A stretch of 64,000 nt of DNA from Cucumis sativus (lineage: Eukaryota > Streptophyta > Magnoliopsida > Cucurbitales > Cucurbitaceae), in the NCBI RefSeq assembly GCF_000004075.3, contig NC_026655.2, forward strand, positions 2,728,001 through 2,792,000, read 5' to 3'. The notes under the pieces were generated by a model that worked only from the letters and a program-made list of their open reading frames with translations, made no database searches and had not been told where the DNA came from. Below, one piece after another: positions 1-11,913 of the stretch. The translations under genes and the position numbers were made by a program. Positions within the stretch are counted from its first letter, which is position 1; each line of letters starts with the position of its first letter.

Positions 1-1927
1 ATTTGGAAAATGCTACCCAAATGAGCTCAATCTAAATATTTAGTGTCATATCTCATTGGTGACCATAACATTATGAATATTCCATTTTGTCATAATTTCT
101 TTACACAAAAAGATTAGATTGATAGATAATATATATATCAAAATGGAAAAACATGATGATTCCAACTAAAAATTGCTACAAGTTTTGTGAACAACAATAT
201 ATTCTTCACTAAATAAGAATCTTCTTATTCTTCTTCTTTTCTTTCTTTTTAATAATTTTGATCCTTTTTTTTTCTCCCTTTTTAAAAGAAGGTAGGAAAT
301 TAGGGAACAAAATTAGAAGTAAATTAATTAATCAAATGCAATGAAATGGGGTATTGACCTATCCATCAACGTTCAGTGAAAAAATAAATCTGGTGTAATC
401 ACACAACCATAATGAGTTGGTCGTTATAATAAGGTTTATATCGGCTAGACAAACTGTTTTGTGGACTTCAAATGATTTTAGATCTTAGCTTCAACGATAT
501 TTGGGTTGAATCTAGTTTTCAAATTTTAAATTAAGGTCATCAATTTTAAAGATTCGTATAATTCTCCTGTCGGGAGAACTTTAGATGAGACTCATACTAT
601 GTTTTAAAGAGTGTTTTTTAGAATGTGACAACTCATTCGTTAGAAAGATAGGATGTTGTGAATGTGAGTGTGGATCACTGAATTTTCAGTTTTCCTAAAT
701 GGTTATGATTTAAAGTTGAAGTTAATATGGAAGATGGTTGTCCGTCGGTTTTTATTTAAAGTGTTTTTCGTATACATATATACAATAAAAATAAAAAGAA
801 TAAGTGTGTGTTTAGTTTTGAGACGAGAAATAAGGTGGAATGTCAATTCAATTTAGCAACAATTTGGTGTGAGTTTGTCCTCTAAACTCAACTCAAAAAT
901 ACATTATTACTTTCTCCATCAAAATTATACCTTCTTGGAAATTTCTCCTTAACATGACATGGCAACTTTTTTATATATATATTATATTATGTGCACATGT
1001 ATATTTAAATTTTCAACTTTTAAATATTTTTCTATCATACTATCGTTTATCAATGAATTTGTAGAACTTTAATATGCTAGAGATGTAATCATCACCATAT
1101 GCAAATTGAATGCATTATTTAGACACTTTTAGAAGCCCTATAATTTTTAAAAGTGATTAAAATAAATAAGATATAATTTCTTTCTCTCCAAAGTTTGAAT
1201 TAGATATTAATTACATAAACGTAAACGTTAATTTGTTGTTAACATCTAGATAATATAATTCATAATTATTTTGGTATAATATTTTTTTAATAAAATTCAA
1301 TTTGATTGTTATTTTAACTCGCAATCTAACCCCATAAAGTAAGTAGAAGGAGAATTCTATTGAAACAAAAAATAAAAAAATCCATGTGAATTACAATAAA
1401 AATTAGTTAGATTAGACACTCAAAGATGTGCTCTAGCCACGTGAAAAAACATCATTTTTCGTTTATAGCAATCCATGCATGTTACTTTGTAATTTTCGTC
1501 TCTCTTTTGATCATCTTGCTACTCTTCACTCCCGTATAGATCTCATATTTGTAGCACACTTTGAGTGTATAAACTGAATTTTTATTGAACTGTATAAATA
1601 AATTATTTTTAAGAATTTATAAAAAAGATGGTTGGATTGATTTGAGAAAATGAAATTATTAAAATTAGAACAGAAAAAAAAAAGAGAGAAAGTGTGGTCA
1701 AATAAATAATCAAACTTATATTAAATCCTTAATTAATTCATTAATGAGTATCCAAAATCGATTAAGAAACATTAAAAAAAACTTAACAAAATTCATCTTA
1801 AAAACTCAACCCACTTAGTATATTCGGTGCACAACCGCGAACACGAGTTTGATTCCAACAACAAAAAAGTGGAGCAAAACGACATGTCGTCACTGTTTTA
1901 AAAAAAATTAAATTAAGTATTCAAACT
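1..1927. other. AT-rich spacer left of the tRNA
   Basis: No supported gene. The only open frame of note (668-856, 62 codons) has low-complexity content and no recognisable domain, so I do not call it. The stretch is AT-rich with poly-A/T runs and may be repeat-derived, but I see no clear element ends. Confidence 0.6.
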
Positions 1928-2001
1928 GGCCTATTAGCTCAGTTGGTTAGAGCGTCGTGCTAATAACGCGAAGGTCGCAGGTTCGAAACCTGCATGGGCC
2001 A
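1928..2001 (+). tRNA. tRNA-Ile (anticodon AAT)
   Basis: A 74-nt cloverleaf can be folded by eye. The acceptor stem is GGCCTAT against ATGGGCC (one G-U), with discriminator A at 2001. The D-arm is AGCTCAGTTGGTTAGAGC. The anticodon stem-loop is TCGTG-CTAATAA-CGCGA, which puts AAT at positions 34-36. The T-arm contains GGTTCGAAACC. There is no intron and no encoded CCA, as expected for a nuclear gene. A short T-run at 2006-2009 could terminate RNA polymerase III. The start TGGCC... and T-loop TTCGAAA are standard, so it looks functional. Confidence 0.95.
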
Positions 2002-3089
2002 TTAATTTTGAACTCATTATTCATTTTGATTTAACGAGTCAAAAGGCATTCCATGTAAGTAATGATAGAAAAAGCTTAAGATTGAAGAAGAAGATCCCTC
2101 CAACTTTCTTTTGGAAATTTGAGAATATTATTTTTCCCCTAAATATTCCAAAAAGGTTCATATTGTAATTAAAATCTAATGATCCCTCCAACTTTCTTTC
2201 TTCATATATATAATTTTTATTATTTAAAGCATATACTCATTTTTTTCTTTAATTAAAATGTAATTATTGCCTTTATTTTTAATTTTTATATTACTTTAAA
2301 AGTACTTTTTAATATCTTTCAAATTAAATCCAAAGTTTATCTTTCTTATTTAGATTAGTTTTTTTAAAATATTCGATTATTTCTATATTTGAAATCAAAA
2401 CACAAACCAAATACAATTTAAAAACAACAAGAAAAGATCAAATCTCAAATAATTAAGAAGTTTGCAAATAATTTTAAAACGGAAAAAAAAACATGTGAGT
2501 AATGCTTTTAAAATAAAAATATAAAACTAATTCTTGAAATGAGACTTAATATAAGCTATATAGTTTTATTAAACACATAATCATATATGAATATAAATGT
2601 CTAAATGGTTTAGAAAATTGAAATTCAAGTTTAACTTACCAATAGTTTGAATTAATTTTCTAAAAGATTATAAACATTGATTTAAGCACTCCAAAAGTCC
2701 ATCCAAATTGTTATAAATTTCATATTAAGTTTTATTTTTTAAATTTACACCAATTTAATTAGTAATTTTGTGTAAAACTACGTCAAGAAGTAGACGACGA
2801 TAATCACATACGAGAAAGAAAGAAACGAAAGGAAAGATACATTTATGCAAAACAATTTGGGTACATGATTTTACAAATTTCATGTGGAAAAAAAAGAAAA
2901 GGAAAAAGAAAACCTCAAACCTTTCTGTTCTTAATCTCTTCCCATTTTCTTTCCCTTTGGGTTAATAAGAAATAATAATGTTGTTATCAGTTCTTGTTCA
3001 ATGCTCTCTGGTTCTTCCCCTTTTTTTCTCCATATGCTTTTTGTAAATGAATTCTTCGATCTTTGATAATGCCTAAGCAAATAAACTTT
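2002..3089. other. Spacer between the tRNA and the PIN 3' end
   Basis: AT-rich, no gene seen. A short direct repeat GATCCCTCCAACTTTCTT occurs near 2093 and again near 2181. The last few hundred bases before 3090 are probably the 3' UTR of the minus-strand PIN gene. Confidence 0.5.
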
Positions 3090-5802
3090 TCATAATCCCA
3101 ACAAAATGTAGTAAACCAATGTTATTGGGAGTGCAATCAGCATCCCGAATATCACTCTGCAAACAAAAATTACCATAACAACAGTTAATAGTTTGTGTTA
3201 AAACAAAACTCTAAAATGTCCCTACTAACAAAACTGTTAGTGAGAATAATTTATCATTTGTTGTAAAAGGTTATAAGTTTGAAATATCTCAACCTAAACA
3301 TGTGATGCAATATTATTACAAACAAAACTGTTCTCGTAGTTAACTTACGCGGTGCTCAAAATATCTGGGTGCACATTGTACTCTTTTGCAAACACAAACG
3401 GTACGATCCCTTGAGGAAGAGCTGCCTGTTACAAATGGTAAGTTTATACGAAAGGGAGGCGAATGATTGGATGTTTGTAAAAAAGAGAAAGGGACCTGAA
3501 CTATGGCAACGTGTAAGAGTACACCCCTGAGGCCAACAGCAATTGAAGCAGCTGCCATGACAGCAGGGCCAGTGAGGAATCTAATAGCCATGGCAAAAGT
3601 TGCTATGGAATTTCCACATGCTATAATCCTTGGTTGCAAAGCCATGAACAAACCTGTCAAACCATCATTCAAAACCAAGCTTGAATCTTCATTTAGTATG
3701 ACGTAATATCATGTAAGAAAACGAAATCTTTTATTTCCGCACGTACCAAGACTAAACATGGCCATGCCGAGTCCGGCATCGGAAAGAATGGAAATGGATT
3801 GCGCCACAATAGCAGGCATTTCAACATGCCACCTGTAAAGAAATTAAACTCTATTTATCAAAAAATGCTTATGTCAGGGAAAAACAATACTTAAATGCAT
3901 ATTGAGCTGTATCTATCTAATATTAAAGGAAAAAATATATTGACTGTCTTATTGAACTTTAGTTGACAAGAACTTTAGTTGACAACTGAGTATAGATTAC
4001 ATTGGTGTAACCTATAATGCATCCGGGACCTAACAAGTTTGGATGTTTTTAGAGTGAAAAGGTATACCTAAAAGAAACAAGGGACCAAGTGAGGCCAACC
4101 AAGCTTGAGTAAGTATTGGGGTTTCTTATGAGTTTTCTCCAAACCATGATCAAAATAAGCCTTGTCATTACACTTGCTGGTGGCATTGTCTTCGTTTTTC
4201 CTCCTTTTTCTCCTTCTATTTCTTGGCAGTTGTTGCTGCTGCTGTTCATCCCTCTATTTCCAAAGCTGAACTCTTCTCGCTCTACATCTTCTCTTTGGTT
4301 CTGTCTTGCTCCGACCTCCACTGCAAGATTCGATCGGTTAAATCATCACTAGACTCAAAAGATTGACATCCTAAAGTATGTAGACGACTTTGTAAAGTTC
4401 AATTTTGTCAGATACCATGTTAAATCTCACTCAACAAATGAAGAAAAGGATGAAAAAAGAACAAACCTTTTCCTGGAGAAACATTCAATTTAACATCTTT
4501 GTGATCATGGGGAGCTGCATAATCATGGCTTCCAAACACATCAGAAACAGGAGAAGCACTTGAACTCCAAACAAACATATGAAGATCTTTATTGTTGGTA
4601 TTGCTATTCTCATCCATCTTGTACTGTCCTGCCTGCCCGTTTGTGGTCGATTTCTTACTCGACACCACATTTCTTGATCCCGTCGGCGAAAACATTCCCA
4701 TGTTCGGTGTAGGGTAATGCGGCGGCACTCCCGCCGGATTCCCATGGTAATAGTATCTCGCTCCACTCTTTCCACCTCCTCCACCGTGATGCTCCTCCTC
4801 ATAGTTCGACTGTCGTGGCGTTGGCCCCCTTGACGCTGCTCCTGGAAGTGGTCCGCCGCCGATCATGGAGTAAAAATCAGTATGGTTAAAACTCGACCCT
4901 CTCGGCGTCGGGTTTCTTGATGACTGCAGGGAATAAATCTCGGCGTTGGTGAGATTCGAAGGCCGGGGAGTCCCCGACGACAGCCCCTGCGACCGACGTG
5001 AGAAAATATCTGACCGAGAAGCGTTTGATCGTCTAACGGTTACGTGAAGTTTGCCATCATCTTTTATCTCTGCCTCTGTTTCCAGTACTTGTCGACCATC
5101 AAGCGAAACAACATCGGATTCGACATGGATCGAGACGATCGATGCTGCTGTATCGGGAAATTGCTCCGAGATTAAGTTCCTAGCTCCTCTGAATTCGAAC
5201 ATGAAGAGCATTAAAGTGTACCAAATTATGCATTGAAGAACTACAATTTGAACCATTAAGCTGCCAGAAAAATCGCCATACATTCCTTTGAGCAAAGGAA
5301 TTCCCATAACCAGAGTGTTAGGCAGAGTCGAAAGTGAAAACAGAGTAATTGTCCACTCCAAACAACCCCTCCGACTCACCTGTTGAAAAAAACGGTAAAT
5401 TTACCGTAACCCGTCAGCTTAAATAGTTCAGTACAAAGATATTTTTAACATAAGAACATGAATTATTAAGTTTGAAGTTTCATGTTGTGGTTTTAAAACT
5501 TTTGAGTTTAGTGGTAGTTTAACATTTACCTTTGTCCAGATGCCGAGCACCACCAGAACGATGATTTTCTGGAGAGTATCGGCAGCAATGAACCGAAAGC
5601 TCATAGTGTAGGGATTGTTGGAGGCGATAAAATGGAAGGAGAGAAGGGGAACGGCGAAGAGAGCGACGAAACGATTGATACCGGAGCACTGATCAGGGGT
5701 GAAGATCTTCCACCATTTGACGGAACCGTAAGCTAGTATCATAGCAACGTAGAGCGGCACGACGGCTGTCATGACATGGTAGAAGTCTAATAATGTAATC
5801 AT
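3090..5802 (-). CDS. PIN1: PIN1-type auxin efflux carrier (7 exons, 608 aa)
   Basis: Exons, in transcript order: 5530-5802, 4467-5379, 4068-4320, 3747-3832, 3496-3653, 3349-3425, 3090-3156. They sum to 1827 nt with all junctions GT-AG and in frame. The product is a plasma-membrane carrier that exports auxin (IAA) and gives polar transport its direction. An N-terminal membrane half (to about residue 150) begins [21 protein letters not shown] long hydrophilic loop follows (about 153-445), then a C-terminal membrane half ending [11 protein letters not shown]. The loop carries three TPRxS sites (TPRPS, TPRGS, TPRQS), the known kinase targets of long-loop PINs, and the [14 protein letters not shown] block. 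Length is close to Arabidopsis PIN1 (622 aa). The loop sequence matches PIN1 rather than PIN2 or PIN3/4/7. Other PIN1-clade members (PIN1b or SoPIN1 types) cannot be fully excluded. Family assignment is secure; in-clade identity is inference. Confidence 0.95.
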
Positions 5803-5930
5803 TTTGAAAGAAGTTTGAATTCAGAGAGAAACAGAGGAAGTGTAAAGAAGAAGAGGAAAAAGAAGTGAAGATCTGTTTTTGGTTTTATGAGGATGAAGAA
5901 GAAGGGAAGTGAAATGGGGAAAGCATATGT

Positions 5931-5936
5931 TTTATA
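5931..5936 (-). promoter_or_regulatory. Candidate TATA box of the PIN gene
   Basis: TATAAA on the minus strand, about 130 bp upstream of the ATG at 5802. It would leave a GA-rich 5' leader of roughly 100 nt. Position and sequence only; no other support. Confidence 0.4.
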
Positions 5937-6866
5937 TTTCTTTCTTTCTTTGTTTCGGTTGAGAGAGAAGAAAAAGAAGAGTGGTTTTAAGGCAGATTTT
6001 GGAGGGGTTTTATGGAACCTTTTTTTAAAAATAAAACAGTGTTTTCTTTTTCTTTAAATGGATTTGAATATTGGAGGGTTTAAGGTTGGAGGTTAAAAAT
6101 GTAAAATTATGGACTAAATTTCAATATATTATATAATAAAACTTAGAGACTAAATTTAGATAAAATTCAAAAATTAACATTGAACTAAATGGAAATTAAA
6201 TTCAAAACTTAAAAGGATAAATTTGTAAAAATTTTAAACTCAAGGATCAAATAAAAATTAGATGAAAAATATATTTATTTAATATCTTGTACAAAAGTAA
6301 AGAGCTTCTTTGTAAATGAATTCTACACGAATAAGTTCATGTTTGAAATTGATTTAACGATCATTTTTCTTAAGTTCAAAATTACTCGGTAACACACTTT
6401 TAACAATGTTTAATATTTAACTTTTACACTTTTATATATCATATCATCGAAATTGGTTATGAACAATTAAAAGCAATTTTTTTAATAAGAAAGGTAAATT
6501 TAACCATTTAAAAATAACTAGGCTCCCAAACATGATTTAATTAGAATTTTCCATATAATCTATAAACTTAAGCTTTAGAAACTAATCACCAATTTAACAT
6601 ATATGGTATCATAGCATAAGATAATTAAGATCGTATATGTTCAAACTCTAACGACAATCGAAAGGCTGGATGGGGATTAAAACGACCCCGAGAAGGAAAG
6701 GGAGGGTTAAAATGGGGATTTGAAGAAGAGGAGAAGAGAGAGTGAGTGGTGGAAGTACTGTTGTTGGGCACGCGAGAGGAGAGGATAGGTTAAGCAAAAA
6801 TGGTAATTAGTGGGAAGAGGAGAAAAGGAAACATGAGAATATATGAAGGAAACCCAAAGCAAAAGC

Positions 6867-6894
<28 letters not shown>
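6867..6894. repeat. (AT)14 microsatellite
   Basis: A perfect run of 14 AT units. It lies between PIN and CAR and is likely to vary in length between individuals. Confidence 0.9.
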
Positions 6895-6897
<3 letters not shown>

Positions 6898-9473
6898 TAA
6901 TGGACCCCAAATTTTGTTTCCCACACTCTCTCTTAAATTGTACAATCAAATAAAACCACTTTCAACCATTTCAAATGCTTTGTTCCCCATCAAATCCCCC
7001 TTTCATTTCACTTCTCATGCATGCCCAAATCATATCTTTCAATATCTCCCTTCTTTTCAAAACCCTAATTTTAATTAGTCTTTGATAGAGATATTAGTGA
7101 TCTTAGAGTGCTGTTTGAAGAGTGTAGAATGTGATGTGATCACCCTAATAATTATATATATATATTGTTAGATCATATGGGGAAGAAATAAACATCATAG
7201 TTTTCTATTTGTCACATATCCAATGGTTTAGTATGATAAGAATATAGTATACATGATGGTTATATTAAGGTGCTATAGATTTGAATTTCGTTATGTATTG
7301 TCTTTTAATTTGTACATAGTTTAAATATTCTAATTCGTATTCTAATTCGTATAAAAGATTATCTTCTATGGACAACATTTCCCTCATACTACAAATAGGA
7401 ATTTTGTGAATTGCTATATTAGTCTTTTAACTTTAGGTTTTATAATCTATTATATTGGTGTGTTTCTATATAATCAAATTTTATTTACTTTTTATACTTT
7501 TAATAAATCTCAAATTTAGTTTATATTATTAGAAATGGATTGTTAATTTTTTTCTTAATTTTTTTTATCTAGTTAAAGACATCTTGAACTCCTTTTTTTA
7601 ATATTGTTTTAGAATTTAGAGATTTTTATAATTATTTATGATATTTTTTGTAGACTATTTTATATTTTTCACTTTCAAATTATAATTAAACAGTGTTGCA
7701 CTTTTCATGCAACGTTGAGAAACTTTTTATATTTTTGTAATCAAATTTTTATTATATGCTCAAAACTAAAATGGAATAATTATAATAATGATGAAGCTTT
7801 GCATTATTTTGTCAATTTTCATATCATATGAGTGTATGCATGATGAGAAATGACATAAAGCTGGCATCATATCATATGTTATTTTTAACAAATACAATCA
7901 AATACTTCATCATTTACACATTACTATATAACTTAATATATACACACACATATATTTAATTTTTAAAGTTCATATACTTTGAAACATCTATCTATAGTCT
8001 ATATGTAATTACAAAAGTTTTTGTTACATACTACCATTTTCACTTTTAAATTTTGGTAATTAAGATATTCCAACACTATATTTTCATATATTATTATTTA
8101 TGATTATTTTAAAGAACACAAATTAAATTTGGATATTTAAAACTATGAAGATTATAAATAAACAAAATACAAAATAGATTGACAAAAATGATATTTTAAT
8201 CAAATATTAAAGGGAAAATTTTAATATTTAGATACAATTCAATGGAGATATCAAAATCTTTTTACAATTAGAAAAGTGAAGATCACATTAAGTTGATTTT
8301 ATCCATAAAGTTAGCCCTTTTAAAAAAATAAATAAATATATTAAATAAATTGTTTTACAATCTTTAAGAAGTCCATATGGATGCAAAGTTAAGCTATAAA
8401 CCCTAGCCAATTGAGATCTTCTTTTTAAAGAAAAAGGTGAAAGAAAAAGTAACTCTTCAATTTGGATTAGGTCAATTAAAAAGTAAGTTGCTTTGAAAAA
8501 TTAACACACTATTAATTAAGGCTTCCTTATTTTTGGGGGAAGAAAGCTTAGTCTTTTTCTTGGGTCACTAAATTAAAGCTATAGGCTCTACCATCAATTT
8601 TGAATTTATAGGAAAGTTTCCACTTTCGTGGAGATATATACTAAACGAAAATAAACAAATGTATTAATTAATTGAGGTATGGTGTGTAAGTATTTTCAAA
8701 TCATAAGTAACTTTTTAATAATTAACTTCAAGAAAAGATATTAAATGAGAAAGTATATATGAGGTAAATACAACAATTTTTTTTTGTTGAAGAAATTGTA
8801 GGTAAAGAAAGTTTATATTGTCATGAGTTGCAAATTTTATGTAGAAAAATCATATACAAAGGTATAAATTATTATCATTATTATTATTACGAAGTTGAAT
8901 AATAATAACTAAGTTATATAAATTTTATGGAGTAACATATGATAGGGAAGAAATCAAGAAATCAATTTAAACTATGTAGATTGTATGCATCCAATTAAAA
9001 CTCTAAATTACTATTTCTATCAATTAAAATATAATATGAATCAATTTAGATGTATAATTGTAATATAAAGGATCAAATTTTCAATCTATAATTATAGATT
9101 AAGTTAAGTCGATGTTAATTACTATTGACCCCAAACAAAGTATGATATAGAACTTGAAGGTCCAATAAGAAATTAGATGTGCATGAAAATCATAGCATAC
9201 ATTAGGGAATGAAAATCAAAAACCAAAATTTATTTAAGAAATCCATAAAAAGCCTGAGCCAAAGCGCAAGACTTCGATTCTTACACAACATGCATATGCA
9301 TATGCTACACTCAAGCATTAAGTGGACTGACTAAGATACATAAGATCTTAAGAAGGAACATCAGAAACACTATACAAAATATAGGTTTTGAAAAAGGAAA
9401 AATATAGAAAGCGTGGAATGAGCAGGTGACCTCTAGCTAGCATGGGAGCAGATTAATTAAACCAAATCTTCTT

Positions 9474-11890
9474 TCATCCTTTGAAGTTTGGAAGATTAAT
9501 CCACTGCAATTGAATCTCGACTTCCCCGCATTCGACGTTTCTCAATCTAAGGTAGATATCTTGGACTACTTTACCATCTTTCCAGACGACGCAGCTCTCT
9601 TCAGCTAGACAGTTTTGCCTTGCTGGTAGCATTCGTGTTATTGTCGTTCCACTGGAAAGATTCTTCAAGTTCATCTTCAGAGCTTCCATAAATGCTTTGA
9701 TATCGAACTCGGCGTATCCCATTTTATCATCCTTGCTAAATGTGTCGTGATCGTAAACCGTCTGTAACCAGATCAAAGATGAATAGAAAAGGAAATCGAC
9801 GTGAGGAAAAACGGTACCCGATAAAGAAAGCCATGGATGTTAATTTTTCGTTATAGCACCAAGACAAGTGACTCGTTAAAATAGCTTTGATCATTTTTTT
9901 TAGTACAGCAGAGGAAAAACAGGAAATATTTAAGGGGAAGACAAATCAGAAGGAAGAGAAAAAGGATCCACTCATGAAGGGTGATCTTTTCAGTCTTAAT
10001 TTTTTGGAGAATCCAAAACTATGAGCATGGGAAACTAAATTATGAGTGATGGAGTAATCATGCGATTGGCCAAAAGGATTGGAGAACTTGTTTCCACCAC
10101 CCCCCAAAAACAAACTCTTTTTTCTCTCAAGAATCCTTGATTAACAGTTCCTCATTCAAAAACATGAAGAGTACCAGAGAAAAAAATTAAGCTTTCTTCC
10201 AGACTACGATTTTGTGCCCCAGATCTACTAGGAGGACAATATGTTTTGTTAACAAATTTCTCTTCAGACGTCTTTAAAACAGCACATAAAAAATAGAACA
10301 TATGAAGCAAATTATCGATGAAGAGCCAAATCTCCTTACACAGTCTCATTTTCAAAGTCCAAACGAGTATTTAACACTGTGAGAGATAGTGTCAGGTGAT
10401 TCTCTTGTAAACATAAAAGGAATCACGACAGAATATGATGGAAAAGCTACCGAAGTATGGCGTCCATGGAAGATGCCATCGGAGACTAAAAATGATCGCT
10501 TAGAACTTCCCTGGAAAAAAATGCACTAGTTCACAGGGCAAAACGGCTTTATCTGGCTTAGAAATAGTAATTGCTACAAATTGGTCAACAATAAGATCAC
10601 ATCAGCTTTGTAACTTTATGAGTATATCTATGTGAAATTGTTTAAAAACCGTTCCTGATTGATGGCAGAGCAACATACCAAATACATGTCATTTTAACGG
10701 AGAAAATAAGCAGCCATTCATGGATCATCATTTCAAAAGAGAATTCAACAAGTATAAAAAAACTAAAAGTCTCTCATAATTAGCGTGTATTTGAAGGCAA
10801 CAACGCAAAGAAAAAACTCGTAAAGTGTGGCAATGCTGGCCAGACAATGAAACAAACTTTTTCTATCGTGTTTATATGATAAAACAGATAGAACAGACAA
10901 TAAATAAAGAGAAATTACCAGTTTAATGGGAAGGTTCGGGTCACTAACAGAGAGAGTTAGATCTTCATTCCATACAGGATTGACATCCTTCTTTATCACC
11001 CGTGTCTTCAATTTCTAAAACCAAAGTTCAAAAAAAAAAAAAAAAAAAACAGTAAGCAGCCGCAATACATGAAAATTAATTCTCTCACTCTCTCACTCTC
11101 TTTTTCCTTGTAATAAAAAAACAAAGACGAACGAATAATGACAGCAATCAGGATTTCACATCTAATATTAAGATATCCAACTTTCAAATTTTTGTAACGC
11201 CATAGTTCAATGAACCATTAACATCTTCAAAGTAATTGATTAACCTACCTAAAAAACCACAGTTCATTACAGAAATTTCTCGTGACGTTCATTTCATAGC
11301 AACGAAACTTATGAATTAAGAATTTAACTCATCTCATTCCTCAAATAAAAACTCGCATTAAAAGCCAGCTCAGTTCCACCACACACGCAAGGAATTTCTG
11401 CACCTCCCAAATCTCCATACACGTAAAACGATCCAGAAGTTACAAGACCTATAGGCGACTTCTCGGAGCCTTAGCTAAAGGCTCGCATGTTTCAAAAACT
11501 CCGTCCATGAAAACCATCAAACATAAAGAATTGAGCCTCAAACTCAACCAATCACTAACCATTACTCAAACAAATCGATCAAGTACTACAAAGTTCAACA
11601 AACGATGAAAATCAGAAGTAAATCAACAGGCTCAAACAATCAAAACAACAAAACCTCCAATTCGAAGCAAAAAAAAAAAGAAAAAAAAGTAGGTGATCAT
11701 GAAAGAAAAAAGAGAGAGAAAAACGTACTTGCTTTCCCATCTTGACGACAACATAAGGATCGCTACTGCGAACATCACGAACAGCGAGATTGACACCACG
11801 AACGATGCGAATACGGAGAAGGCCGAGCAGATTCTCCATTAGCAACAGCCGGCCAACGCTCCTTGGCGAGGTAGGTGCGTCCGGTATCAT
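9474..11890 (-). CDS. C2-domain protein, CAR (C2-domain ABA-related) type (3 exons, 181 aa)
   Basis: Exons: 11729-11890, 10919-11014, 9474-9761 (162+96+288 nt, all phase 0). The product is a small single-C2 protein. CAR proteins bind acidic membrane lipids in a Ca2+-dependent way and bring PYR/PYL ABA receptors to the plasma membrane. Visible family motifs are ENLLGLLRIRIVRGVNLAVR, the loop-1 SSDPYVVVKMGKQ, KLKTRVIKKDVNPVWNEDLT, and the acidic loop-3 YDHDTFSKDDKMG. The C-terminus is CGEVEIQLQWINLP. The length fits the family (about 165-185 aa). The acidic Ca2+-loop residues are intact. One oddity is MGYAE where the family usually has MGDAE. Translation could start at 11890 or at the in-frame Met18 (codon at 11837-11839), which matches the short-form family start; see the TATA entry. 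The exact CAR paralogue cannot be told. Confidence 0.93.
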
Positions 11891-11905
11891 CTTCTGCTCC
11901 CTCCC

Positions 11906-11913
11906 TATTTATA
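11906..11913 (-). promoter_or_regulatory. TATA box TATAAATA very close to the annotated CAR start
   Basis: A strong TATAAATA on the minus strand starts only 23 bp upstream of the first in-frame ATG (11890). The usual TATA-to-start-site spacing (about 30 bp) would put the cap at about 11880-11884, downstream of that ATG. This favours use of Met18 at 11839. Confidence 0.5.

Larger units (their letters stand above)
5803..9473. other. Spacer between PIN promoter and CAR 3' end
   Basis: The first few hundred bases hold the PIN leader and promoter (CT/GA-rich tracts near 5930-5960). The rest is AT-rich with no supported coding region. Open frames around 6707-7078 arise from the AT dinucleotide run and simple sequence. 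A candidate 3' UTR of the CAR gene lies at about 9250-9473. Confidence 0.6.

Noticed and set aside
668-856. 62-codon ORF near the left edge
   Set aside because: AT-rich, no domain, no neighbouring signals.
6800-7078. ORFs on both strands across the (AT)14 run
   Set aside because: They depend on alternating Tyr/Ile codons from the microsatellite.
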